Translations under genes and position numbers: made by a program
Source: Betaproteobacteria bacterium
GTDB lineage: Bacteria; Pseudomonadota; Gammaproteobacteria; Burkholderiales; SG8-41
NCBI GenBank assembly: GCA_020028375.1
Contig: JAHZNX010000151.1
Location: 1 to 10,047, forward strand
Length of the DNA: 10,047 nt
Direction of reading: 5' to 3'
Notes under the pieces: generated by a model
What the model saw: the letters and a program-made list of their open reading frames with translations, nothing else
Database searches by the model: none
What the model was told of the DNA's origin: nothing
Shown here: positions 1 through 5,727 of the stretch, in pieces
Position numbering within the stretch: position 1 is the stretch's first letter
Layout: every line of letters begins with the position of its first letter

Positions 1-435
1 TCGTTCGGCGCGCTCGCCGGCTCGATGGTGCTGAGCCGGATCGGGCACGCGGTCCGGCCGGCGCGCATGGGGCTCGTCTTCGGCGCGGGCTGGTACGCCA
101 TGCTCATCGTGTTCGCGCACACGCCGCACCCCGTGGCCGGCATCGCGGTCCTGATAGTGACCGGGGTCGTGCAAAGCTTGGGCCTCATCCCGATGTCGGC
201 AATGCTGCTGCGCAATTCGGACGTGCGCTACCGCGGCCGCGTCATGGGGATGCGGATGCTCGCGCTCTACGGCAACCTGCCCGGACTGCTGATCTCCGCG
301 CCGCTGATCGCCCAAATCGGCTTTCCCATGACCGCGACGCTCTATTGCGGGATCGGCCTCGTGTTCACCGCCGTCATCGCAATCCACTGGCGCGCGCACC
401 TGTGGCGGCGCAATGCGCCGGCAAACCTGCGCTGA
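1..435 (+). CDS. MFS transporter, C-terminal part (5' truncated by window)
   Basis: The reading frame is open from the first base, so the gene starts upstream of the window; about 144 residues are visible. They are strongly hydrophobic with short basic loops, consistent with about four membrane helices. The segment RYRGRVMGMRMLA, an arginine/glycine-rich loop followed by a helix, resembles the cytoplasmic loop seen before late helices in MFS exporters of the EntS/MFS_3 type. The likely role is inner-membrane secondary transport, probably drug or metabolite efflux; the substrate cannot be told from the C-terminus. The gene ends 7 nt before the stop of the converging nitroreductase gene and I see no terminator hairpin between them. 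Family assignment is by overall pattern, so another multi-helix permease is possible. Confidence 0.7.
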   Translation, partial: SFGALAGSMVLSRIGHAVRPARMGLVFGAGWYAMLIVFAHTPHPVAGIAVLIVTGVVQSLGLIPMSAMLLRNSDVRYRGRVMGMRMLALYGNLPGLLISAPLIAQIGFPMTATLYCGIGLVFTAVIAIHWRAHLWRRNAPANLR

Positions 436-442
436 CGCCGCA

Positions 443-1291
443 TCACCCGAGGTTGAAGCGTTTCGACCGGATGAAGGCGCCGAAGTCGGCGCGCTCGGGC
501 ACCGAGTACTGCCGCGCCTTGTCCTCCGACCAGCCGTAGAAGTCGGAATTGGGATAGCGATCGGAGTAGCGCTGCCTGCGGTAGGGCAGCAGCGCGTGCC
601 GGCGCCGGTCGTAGGCGTCGATTTTCTCCCTGCCGCCGGACTCGTCGTAGCGGTCCACGTGCACGGTGACCTCGAGCGGCAGGCGCGGCGTGACGCGGCC
701 GGGCTCGGCGGGATAGCCCGCGCACAGGCCCGCTACCGGAAAAATCCAGTCGGGCAGCGCGAGCATCCGGCAGAGCTCTTCCGGATGGTTGCGCACATGA
801 CTCACCGGACAGGCACCGAGACCCACCGCCTCCGCCGCCCGGATGAAGCTCATCATCACGAGCGCGGCGTCCACCGCGGCGTTGAGAAAATGGTCGAGGT
901 GGTCGTTGGCGAACGGCTTGCCGCGCCATTCGCCGATTTGCCGGATGCGGCGGTTGTTGGCGACGAACACCAGGAACACCGGCGCATCGGCGATCCACGG
1001 CATGTCGGGGATGCCGTCCGCGATGGCTTTTACTTTCGCACGATCGGCGACGTGAATCACATCGGCCTGCTGCAGGTCCGATTTCGACGGCGCCGAGAAC
1101 GCGCACGCGAGGAGCAGCCGCAGCAAGGCCGGCTCCACCGCGCGGCCGTCGAAGCGGCGGTGCGACCGGTGCTCGGCCATGCGCGCGAGCTCGTCGAGAC
1201 CCGGCAGGCCGGCGGCGACCGCCGGTGCGGCACCGAATCGTTCCGAAAGCGCGGCGTCGAGGCGATGCGCGGGCGTGCGGGGCGGACTCAT
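443..1291 (-). CDS. Nitroreductase family FMN oxidoreductase (NfsA-like)
   Basis: The protein has 282 residues. It should be a cytoplasmic flavoprotein using NAD(P)H to reduce nitro compounds, quinones or similar acceptors. Family signs are EHRSHRRFDGR (about 40-50), which resembles the N-terminal FMN-phosphate-binding motif; FSAPSKSDLQ (about 65-74), matching the 'SAPSxxNxQ' FMN loop; and AAEAVGLGACPVSHVRN (about 152-168) followed by VAGLCAGYPA (about 186-195), the GLC.GYP motif of NfsA-type enzymes. I chose the ATG at 1289-1291 because a purine-rich AAAGGGAAA lies just upstream and the nitroreductase homology begins downstream of it. An in-frame ATG 57 nt further upstream has no such site. 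It is transcribed divergently from rpsP. The natural substrate is unknown. No cysteine or membrane segment suggests a different role. Confidence 0.85.
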   Translation of the reverse strand: MSPPRTPAHRLDAALSERFGAAPAVAAGLPGLDELARMAEHRSHRRFDGRAVEPALLRLLLACAFSAPSKSDLQQADVIHVADRAKVKAIADGIPDMPWIADAPVFLVFVANNRRIRQIGEWRGKPFANDHLDHFLNAAVDAALVMMSFIRAAEAVGLGACPVSHVRNHPEELCRMLALPDWIFPVAGLCAGYPAEPGRVTPRLPLEVTVHVDRYDESGGREKIDAYDRRRHALLPYRRQRYSDRYPNSDFYGWSEDKARQYSVPERADFGAFIRSKRFNLG

Positions 1292-1317
1292 GGCGGTTTC
1301 CCTTTCGCGGAGGCAGC

Positions 1318-1348
1318 ATGTTACTGCAGCGCCTTGCGAAGGCGCCAA
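1318..1348 (-). promoter_or_regulatory. Weak candidate sigma70 promoter for the nitroreductase gene
   Basis: On the minus strand, TTGGCG (1343-1348) and TAACAT (1318-1323) are separated by 19 bp, upstream of the nitroreductase ATG. The -10 match is reasonable, the spacing is long and the -35 match is partial. It is proposed mainly because the gene is divergent and this is the only sizeable space available. Confidence 0.25.
1329..1345. repeat. Perfect inverted repeat overlapping the rpsP -35 region
   Basis: GCGCCTT (1329-1335) and AAGGCGC (1339-1345) form a perfect 7-bp inverted repeat around a 3-nt centre, GCG. It covers the predicted -35 box of rpsP and lies in the spacer of the candidate divergent promoter. 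It is followed by A-rich rather than T-rich sequence on the + strand, so it is not a good + strand terminator. It could be an operator or a chance GC-rich palindrome. Confidence 0.45.
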
Positions 1349-1363
1349 AAACTAGCGTAAAAT
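1334..1363 (+). promoter_or_regulatory. Probable sigma70 promoter of the rpsP operon
   Basis: TTGCGA (1334-1339) and TAAAAT (1358-1363) are separated by 18 bp. The predicted transcription start falls around 1370, about 30 nt before the rpsP start codon. The -10 box differs from consensus at one position (TATAAT versus TAAAAT). This is the only clear promoter ahead of the long + strand gene series. Confidence 0.6.
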
Positions 1364-1401
1364 CACGCCCTTTCCGCATTTTCAGGGCAGGCAATGATCC
1401 T

Positions 1402-1659
1402 ATGGTAGTTATCCGTCTGGCGCGCGGCGGCGCCGTGAAGCGCCCGTTCTTCAATATGGTTGTGGCCGATTCGCGCCGCGCGCGCGACGGCCGTTTCATC
1501 GAGCGCATCGGCTTCTACGATCCCAAGGCGCCGGAAGGGCGTGAGCGGCTGCGCATCGACGGCGCAAGGTTGACGTATTGGAAGGGCAAAGGCGCCCGGC
1601 TCTCCGATACCGTGGCGCGGCTCGTCAAGCAGTTCGGTGAGCAGACCAAGGCCGCCTGA
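1402..1659 (+). CDS. rpsP: 30S ribosomal protein S16
   Basis: The protein has 85 residues, the usual length for S16, a primary binder of 16S rRNA needed for assembly of the 30S body. The N-terminus MVVIRLARGG, followed by KRPFFNMVVADSR and then RFIERIGFYDP, is the family signature. The frame stays open upstream of base 1402, but homology begins exactly at the ATG at 1402. An AGGGCAGG stretch (1384-1391) about 10 nt upstream serves as ribosome binding site. It is the first gene of the classical rpsP-rimM-trmD-rplS operon and has its own sigma70-like promoter. Its 3' end overlaps the proposed rimM start by 23 nt, implying translational coupling. The C-terminal half (LTYWKGKGARLSDTVARL) is intact and nothing is missing. 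Confidence 0.97.
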   Translation: MVVIRLARGGAVKRPFFNMVVADSRRARDGRFIERIGFYDPKAPEGRERLRIDGARLTYWKGKGARLSDTVARLVKQFGEQTKAA

Positions 1660-2152
1660 GCGGTTGGTGACGATGGGGCGGATTACCGCCCCGTTCGGCG
1701 TCAAGGGCTGGGTCAAGGTCCAGCCGAACACCGCGGCGGCGCGAAATCTGCTGGCCTACAAGAGCTGGTGGATGGAAGGCGACGGCGACTGGCGGAGCAT
1801 CGCGGTTGCGGAAGCAAAAGTGCACGGCCGCACGGTCGTCGCGAAGCTCGAAGGGTGCGAAGACCGCGATGCCGCGGCCGCGTTACGGGGCAAGCTTGTG
1901 GCGGTGCCGTGGGCGGCGCTGCCCGGGACGAAGAGCGGCGAGTATTACTGGGCCGACCTGATCGGCCTCGCGGTGGTGAACGGAGCCGGGCAGGCGCTCG
2001 GCCGGATCGCCGGATTGCTGCAAACCGGCGCGAACGACGTTCTGGTGGTGGCCGGAGAGCGCGAGCGGCTGATCCCGTTCATCGCGGCGGTCATCCGGGA
2101 CGTGGACCTCCCCGCCGGCGTGGTTGTGGTGGAGTGGGACGCGGATTTCTAG
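1637..2152 (+). CDS. rimM: Ribosome maturation factor RimM (16S rRNA processing)
   Basis: RimM binds S19 in the 30S head and helps late 16S rRNA maturation. The 171-residue product has the two expected parts. The N-terminal beta-barrel (about 10-90) contains VTMGRITAPFGVKGWVKV. The PRC-barrel (about 100-170) contains EYYWADLIGL, GANDVLVV and LIPFI..VIRDVD, all conserved RimM blocks. The start is uncertain. GTG at 1637 gives a 9-residue leader and overlaps rpsP by 23 nt. TTG at 1664 or GTG at 1667 would begin right at the conserved core. ATG at 1673 would cut into the first strand and is unlikely. No strong Shine-Dalgarno sequence separates these options. The gene lies 3 nt before trmD. Confidence 0.93.
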   Translation: MSRPRPPERLVTMGRITAPFGVKGWVKVQPNTAAARNLLAYKSWWMEGDGDWRSIAVAEAKVHGRTVVAKLEGCEDRDAAAALRGKLVAVPWAALPGTKSGEYYWADLIGLAVVNGAGQALGRIAGLLQTGANDVLVVAGERERLIPFIAAVIRDVDLPAGVVVVEWDADF

Positions 2153-2155
2153 GCC

Positions 2156-2905
2156 ATGTACCAGTTCGACGTGGTCACGCTGTTCCCGGAGATGTTCGAT
2201 TCCGTCACCGGGAGCGGGGTGACGGGCCGGGCCCGGGAGCGCAAGCTCTACGAGCTGGTGCTGTGGAATCCGCGCAGTTTCGCGCCCAACAGCTACCGCA
2301 CCGTGGATGACCGCCCGTACGGGGGCGGCCCCGGGATGGTGATGATGGCGGAGCCGCTGGAGAAGGCGCTCACGGCGGCGCGCCAGCGGCAGAAGAGCGC
2401 GGGCGTGACTCAGTCGAGAACGGTTTACCTCTCGCCGCAAGGGCGACCGCTCGAGCACAGGCGGGTCATGGAATACGCGGCGCTGCAGGGGCTCACGCTC
2501 CTCGCCGGGCGCTACGAGGGGGTCGACGAGAGGCTTATCGCCCGCGCGGTCGACGAGGAAATCTCGATCGGCGACTACGTGCTGACGGGGGGCGAGCTCG
2601 CGGCGATGGTGGTGATGGACGCCGTGGTGCGGCAGATGCCCGGGGCGCTGGGCGACGCGGATTCGGCGGGGCAGGACTCGTTCGCGGACGGGCTGCTCGA
2701 TTGCCCGCACTACACCCGCCCGGAGGTCTACGAGGGCGAAGCGGTGCCGCCGGTGCTGCTCTCGGGCAACCACGCGGAGATCGCGCGCTGGCGGCTGAAG
2801 CAAGCGCTCGGGCGCACGTGGCGGCGGCGTCCGGAGCTGCTCGAGAAGCGCGGGTTGAGCGACGAGGAACGGAAGCTGCTGGACGAATACACGAAGGAGA
2901 TGTGA
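2156..2905 (+). CDS. trmD: tRNA (guanine-N1-)-methyltransferase TrmD
   Basis: TrmD transfers a methyl group from S-adenosylmethionine to N1 of G37 in tRNAs reading CNN codons, preventing +1 frameshifting. The 249-residue protein has normal length. Visible motifs are DDRPYGGGPGMVMMAEPL (about 51-68), the trefoil-knot SAM site LLAGRYEGVDERL (about 115-127) and EISIGDYVLTGGELA (about 135-149), and the tRNA/catalytic segment DSFADGLLDCPHYTRP (174-189). Asp174 corresponds to the E. coli catalytic Asp169 and Arg159 to Arg154 (established knowledge of the family). ATG at 2156 follows the rimM stop by 3 nt, and the gene ends just before rplS, so it is translated as part of the operon. The enzyme looks complete and functional. 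Confidence 0.97.
   Translation: MYQFDVVTLFPEMFDSVTGSGVTGRARERKLYELVLWNPRSFAPNSYRTVDDRPYGGGPGMVMMAEPLEKALTAARQRQKSAGVTQSRTVYLSPQGRPLEHRRVMEYAALQGLTLLAGRYEGVDERLIARAVDEEISIGDYVLTGGELAAMVVMDAVVRQMPGALGDADSAGQDSFADGLLDCPHYTRPEVYEGEAVPPVLLSGNHAEIARWRLKQALGRTWRRRPELLEKRGLSDEERKLLDEYTKEM
2895..2899 (+). promoter_or_regulatory. Ribosome binding site of rplS
   Basis: AGGAG lies 8 nt before the ATG at 2908, inside the last codons of trmD. It fixes the rplS start, which otherwise could be drawn about 200 nt further upstream because the frame remains open there. Confidence 0.8.
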
Positions 2906-2907
2906 GC

Positions 2908-3297
2908 ATGGACGTCATCAAACAGCTCGAGGCCGACGAGATCAAGCGCCTCGGAAAAGAGATCCCCGAGTTCTCCGCCGGCGACACCGTCGTGGTCAAC
3001 GTCAGCGTGGTAGAGGGCGACCGCAAGCGCGTCCAGGCCTACGAGGGCGTGGTGATCGGCAAGCGCAACCGCGGGCTCAATTCCTCCTTCATCGTGCGCA
3101 AGATCTCCTCCGGCGAGGGCGTCGAACGCACCTTCCAGACCTATTCGCCGCTGATCGCGAGCATCGAGGTCAAGCGGCGCGGCGACGTGGGGCGCGCGAA
3201 GCTCTACTATCTGAGAGAGCGCACCGGCAAGAAGGCGCGCATCCGCGAGAAGCTCGAGGCGGGCGAGGAGATCGCCCCGGGGGAAACCCGGGAGTAA
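2908..3297 (+). CDS. rplS: 50S ribosomal protein L19
   Basis: The product has 129 residues, slightly longer than the about 115 of E. coli because of an acidic C-terminal tail (about 115-129). L19 sits at the 30S-50S interface near bridge B8. The family pattern runs through the whole protein: IPEFSAGDTVVVNVSVVEGD (about 19-38), RVQAYEGVVIGKRNRGLNSS (41-60), FIVRKISSGEGVERTFQTYS (61-80) and AKLYYLRERTGKKARI (97-112). The start at 2908 is set by an AGGAG 8 nt upstream. It is the last gene of the ribosomal operon; the next gene, a catabolic-type lyase subunit, starts only 34 nt after its stop. A CCCGGG inverted repeat (3276-3281 with 3287-3292) lies over the final codons. Confidence 0.97.
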   Translation: MDVIKQLEADEIKRLGKEIPEFSAGDTVVVNVSVVEGDRKRVQAYEGVVIGKRNRGLNSSFIVRKISSGEGVERTFQTYSPLIASIEVKRRGDVGRAKLYYLRERTGKKARIREKLEAGEEIAPGETRE

Positions 3298-3313
3298 CCG
3301 GCGCGCGCGCCGG
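3298..3313. repeat. 16-bp perfect G/C palindrome between rplS and the lyase pair
   Basis: CCGGCGCGCGCGCCGG is fully self-complementary and begins directly after the rplS stop codon. It could form a hairpin in RNA, but no T-run follows, so it is a poor intrinsic terminator. It might attenuate or protect the 3' end of the ribosomal message. The core is alternating GC, which can adopt Z-form DNA. It may also be only a product of high GC content. Confidence 0.5.
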
Positions 3314-3331
3314 ACCGATGCAGGGGTCGAG

Positions 3332-3613
3332 ATGATTCAGGTTCTGGTTCACGACAAGAAGGACACGGTCGGCGTCATCGTGGTCGAGGGCGTCAAGGCC
3401 GGGCAGGAGCTGACCGGCTGGGTGATGGAGGACGACTCGACCATCAAGGTCAAGGCGCTGAACGACATCCCGATCGGGCACAAGCTCGCGTTGAAGGACA
3501 TTGCGAGCGGCGAGACCGTGATCAAGTACGGCTTCGACATCGGAAGAGCCGTGGCGCCGATCAAGAAGGGCGAGCACGCCCACGTCCAGAACATGAAAAC
3601 CAAGCGCTGGTGA
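3332..3613 (+). CDS. UxaA-family lyase small subunit, SAF domain (SuyA-like)
   Basis: The 93-residue protein is a stand-alone SAF domain, equivalent to the N-terminal domain of altronate/galactarate dehydratase (UxaA/GarD). Diagnostic blocks are NDIPIGHKLALKDIASGETV (about 44-63), KYGFDIGRAVAPIKKGEHAH (65-84) and the closing HVQNMKTKRW. In the split members of this family a small SAF subunit pairs with a large catalytic subunit; the best studied pair is (2R)-sulfolactate sulfo-lyase SuyA/SuyB, which releases sulfite and pyruvate from 3-sulfolactate. The opening MIQVLVHDKKDTVGVIVVEG and the separate-gene layout fit SuyA best, but the substrate is inferred, and a dehydratase for another hydroxy acid is possible. 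An AGGGG site (3322-3326) lies 5 nt before the ATG. The large-subunit gene follows after 10 nt. Confidence 0.8.
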   Translation: MIQVLVHDKKDTVGVIVVEGVKAGQELTGWVMEDDSTIKVKALNDIPIGHKLALKDIASGETVIKYGFDIGRAVAPIKKGEHAHVQNMKTKRW

Positions 3614-3616
3614 GGG
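3612..3616 (+). promoter_or_regulatory. Ribosome binding site supporting a TTG start for the large subunit
   Basis: GAGGG overlaps the stop codon of the small-subunit gene and lies 7 nt before TTG at 3624. It supports initiation at this rare start codon. No ATG or GTG is available in frame before the conserved residues YRRENGRVGVRN. Confidence 0.65.
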
Positions 3617-3623
3617 CATTCAA

Positions 3624-4646
3624 TTGATTTCAGGGAAGACCACTTTCCAGGGCTACCGTCGCGAGAACGGGCGCGTGGGCGTCCGCAACTACGTCCTCAT
3701 CCTGCCGGTCGACGACCTGTCCAATGCCGCGGCCGAAGCGGTCGCCAACAACGTCAAGGGCGCGCTGGCGATCCCGCACCCCTACGGCCGGCTGCAGTTC
3801 GGTGCCGATCTGGATCTGCATTTCCGCACGCTGATTGGCGCGGGATCCAACCCCAACGTCGCCGCGGTCGTCGTGATCTGCATCGAGGAGGGATGGGCCA
3901 AGCGCGTCGTCGACGGCATCGCCAAGACCGGCAAGCCGGTGACCGGCTTCGGCATCGAGCAGCATGGCGACCACGACACCATCCTGCGGGCATCGAAGGT
4001 CGCGAAGGAATACGTGCAGTGGGCTTCCGAGCTGCAGCGCGTGGAATGCCCGATGAGCGACCTGTGGGTCTCCTGCAAGTGCGGCGAGTCGGATACCACC
4101 TCGGGGATCGGTTCCAATCCGACGGTGGGTAACGCGTTCGACAAGCTCGAGCCGCTCGGCGTAACGATGTGCTTCGGCGAGACCACCGAGATCACCGGTG
4201 GCGAGCAGATCGTGGCCGATCGATGCGCCGACGGCTCGGTGCGCGAGAAATGGATGTTCATGTTCAATCGCTACCAGGAAGTGGTCAATCGCCACAAGAC
4301 CGACGACCTGTCGGAATCGCAGCCGACCAAGGGCAACATCACCGGCGGTCTCACCACCATCGAGGAGAAGGCGCTCGGCAACATCCAGAAGATCGGCAAG
4401 AAGTGCAAGGTGATCGGCGTGCTCGACAAGGTGATCAAACTGACCGCGAATCCGCGCACCGCGCGCACCATGAGCGAGCACATCGACCTCGACGTATCCG
4501 GTCTGCTGCAGCGGCAGAAGAACATGGACCAGTGCGGCGACGAGCTGCTGCAAGTGATGCTGCGCACCTGCAACGGCCGGTTGACCTGCGCGGAGGCGCT
4601 CGGCCACCGCGAATTCGTTCTCACGCGGCTCTACGAAAGCGCGTGA
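3624..4646 (+). CDS. UxaA-family lyase large subunit (SuyB-like), with apparent internal in-frame deletion
   Basis: The 340-residue protein matches the catalytic region of altronate/galactarate dehydratases and of sulfolactate sulfo-lyase SuyB. Blocks in order are GYRRENGRVGVRNYVLILPV (10-29), HPYGRLQFG (52-60), CKCGESDTTSGIGSNPTVGN (151-170), GETTEITGGEQIV (185-197), QPTKGNITGGLTTIEEKALG (233-252) and the C-terminal LTANPRT...DLDVSG (273-293). It would act in the cytoplasm with the SAF subunit, removing water or sulfite from a carboxylate. Oddity: GVLDK (265-269) is joined directly to VIKLTANPRT. Relatives carry roughly 45-50 residues there, including a PGL..(M/L) stretch and a TGRG/TGQG-type loop, which would bring the total near 390. 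The frame is intact across the join. The protein may be inactive, altered or an assembly artefact. Start is TTG with GAGGG upstream; the stop overlaps the next gene by 4 nt. Confidence 0.8.
   Translation: MISGKTTFQGYRRENGRVGVRNYVLILPVDDLSNAAAEAVANNVKGALAIPHPYGRLQFGADLDLHFRTLIGAGSNPNVAAVVVICIEEGWAKRVVDGIAKTGKPVTGFGIEQHGDHDTILRASKVAKEYVQWASELQRVECPMSDLWVSCKCGESDTTSGIGSNPTVGNAFDKLEPLGVTMCFGETTEITGGEQIVADRCADGSVREKWMFMFNRYQEVVNRHKTDDLSESQPTKGNITGGLTTIEEKALGNIQKIGKKCKVIGVLDKVIKLTANPRTARTMSEHIDLDVSGLLQRQKNMDQCGDELLQVMLRTCNGRLTCAEALGHREFVLTRLYESA
4407..4436 (+). repeat. Short direct repeat AAGGTGATC at the deletion junction
   Basis: AAGGTGATC occurs at 4407-4415 and again at 4428-4436, 21 bp apart and in the same reading frame. 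The second copy spans the point (4430/4431) where family alignment suggests missing sequence. Short repeats at a breakpoint would fit slippage or recombination, but with this codon content (Lys-Val-Ile) chance is also plausible. Confidence 0.4.
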
Positions 4647-5356
4647 GCACCCTCTCCGTTTCCGTGTGGCGTGGCACGGAGTCGGGGCGCTTCCAGGAGT
4701 TCACGGTGCCGCGCCTCGCGAGCCAGACCGTGCTCGACGTGGTGACCTATATCCAGCGCACGCTCGACCCGACGCTGGCGTATCGGTACGCGTGCCGGGT
4801 GGGCATGTGCGGCTCGTGCGCAATGACCGTGAACGGACGCGCGCGCTGGACGTGCCGCACCCACGTCGACAACGTCGCACAGGGGGAACGGCTCGAAATC
4901 GCTCCCCTGCGTAACCTGCCGGTGGTGCGCGATCTCGTCACCGACATGACGCCGTTTTTCGACAAGTGGGCGGGCGCACGCGGCCGGTTCCAGGGAGGCG
5001 CGACCCGCAAGGACGATTTCGCGCGGGTGGCGCCCGGCTCGCCCGCGCGGCAGCTGGCGGACGCGGGGATCGAGTGCATCGGCTGCGGCGCATGCTACAG
5101 CTCGTGCGACGTGGTCGCCTGGAATCCGGCTTATCTGGGTCCCGCGGCGCTCAACCGCGCCTGGACGCTGGTGAACGATGTACGCGATACCGGGAATCGC
5201 GCGCGGCTCGCGGCGGTGGCGGGCGACGCCGGCTGCCATGCCTGCCACACGCACATGAGCTGCAGCGAGCGCTGCCCCAAGCAGATTTCGCCCACCGCTT
5301 CCATCGCAGGTCTTAAGCGTGCGACGATGGAAGCGGCCCTGAAGGGCGAAATCTGA
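4643..5356 (+). CDS. sdhB: Succinate dehydrogenase/fumarate reductase iron-sulfur subunit
   Basis: The 237-residue protein (E. coli SdhB is 238) passes electrons between a flavoprotein and membrane quinone. The plant-type ferredoxin domain holds the [2Fe-2S] ligands Cys51, Cys56, Cys59 and Cys71 (CRVGMCGSC then WTC). The C-terminal domain has CIGCGACYSSC (Cys145, 148, 151, 155) and CHTHMSCSERCPK (Cys201, 207, 211). By analogy, Cys145/148/151/211 bind [4Fe-4S] and Cys155/201/207 bind [3Fe-4S]. All ligands are present. Asp follows Cys155 where Pro is usual in canonical SdhB. The GTG start at 4643 gives a GTGA overlap with the preceding lyase gene, implying coupling. No flavoprotein gene adjoins it, so its partner is elsewhere. 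It could serve fumarate reductase or a related dehydrogenase rather than the housekeeping enzyme. Confidence 0.88.
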   Translation: MSTLSVSVWRGTESGRFQEFTVPRLASQTVLDVVTYIQRTLDPTLAYRYACRVGMCGSCAMTVNGRARWTCRTHVDNVAQGERLEIAPLRNLPVVRDLVTDMTPFFDKWAGARGRFQGGATRKDDFARVAPGSPARQLADAGIECIGCGACYSSCDVVAWNPAYLGPAALNRAWTLVNDVRDTGNRARLAAVAGDAGCHACHTHMSCSERCPKQISPTASIAGLKRATMEAALKGEI

Positions 5357-5382
5357 GTGATGGGTGATGAGTGATGGGTGAT
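5355..5382. repeat. Heptamer tandem repeat (four GRGTGAT units) at the sdhC start
   Basis: GAGTGATGGGTGAT occurs twice in perfect tandem (5355-5368 and 5369-5382). Each copy is two heptamers, GAGTGAT and GGGTGAT. The array begins inside the stop codon of the iron-sulfur subunit gene and runs through the GTG/ATG start of the next gene, supplying both a GGGTGA ribosome-binding-like stretch and the start codon. Confidence 0.85.
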
Positions 5383-5727
5383 GAGAGACTCAGCGTTCGC
5401 ACCCAGGTGCTTCTCTGGACAGCGCAGCGGGCGAGCGCGGTTGTTCTGGCCGTATGCGTAGTGGTCCACCTGGTGACGATCATCTACGCGATCCGCAACG
5501 GGATCACGGCGGCGGAAATTCTCGGCCGCACGCGCGGCAGCTACGCCTGGGCCGGCTTCTACGCGCTCTTCGTCGCCGCGGTTGCGGTGCACGCGCCCAT
5601 CGGCCTGCGCAGCGTGCTCGCGGAGACGCTCAACTGGCGCGGCGCAGGCCTCGACTTGACCGTCCTGGCGATGGGTCTCGCGCTCGCGCTGTTGGGCTTC
5701 CGCGCCGTCTACGCCGTCTTCGCATGA
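5374..5727 (+). CDS. sdhC: Succinate dehydrogenase/fumarate reductase membrane anchor subunit 1
   Basis: The 117-residue protein has three predicted membrane helices (about 20-40, 57-77, 93-115), the size and topology of SdhC/SdhD anchors, which hold haem b and the quinone site. QRASAVVLAVCVVVHLV (18-34) resembles the conserved (H/Q)R.S....... helix of cytochrome b556 subunits. H73 in HAPIGLRSVLAE lies where family members have the haem-ligating H...G(I/L)R motif. A stop (5368-5370) blocks the frame upstream, so the start is GTG at 5371 or ATG at 5374. I prefer the ATG, which has GGGTGA 6-10 nt upstream, although both lie in a tandem repeat. It overlaps the next anchor gene by ATGA. Assignment as SdhC rather than SdhD is by order only. 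Confidence 0.75.
   Translation: MGDERLSVRTQVLLWTAQRASAVVLAVCVVVHLVTIIYAIRNGITAAEILGRTRGSYAWAGFYALFVAAVAVHAPIGLRSVLAETLNWRGAGLDLTVLAMGLALALLGFRAVYAVFA

Noticed and set aside
413..1360. Open frame of about 315 codons on the + strand opposite the nitroreductase gene
   Set aside because: The minus-strand protein has clear FMN oxidoreductase motifs, while this frame shows only low-complexity, basic sequence.
1883..2803. Open frame of about 306 codons on the minus strand across rimM and trmD
   Set aside because: It is the shadow of two housekeeping genes; the composition is Arg/His-rich and no homology is recognised.
3630..4607. Open frame of about 325 codons on the minus strand opposite the lyase large subunit
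   Set aside because: It is antisense to a protein with strong UxaA-family motifs; its own translation shows no recognisable domain.
4169..4642. Upstream extension of the iron-sulfur subunit frame inside the lyase gene
   Set aside because: The frame is open by chance; SdhB homology starts only at GTG 4643, and the upstream part is Arg-rich shadow sequence of the lyase gene.
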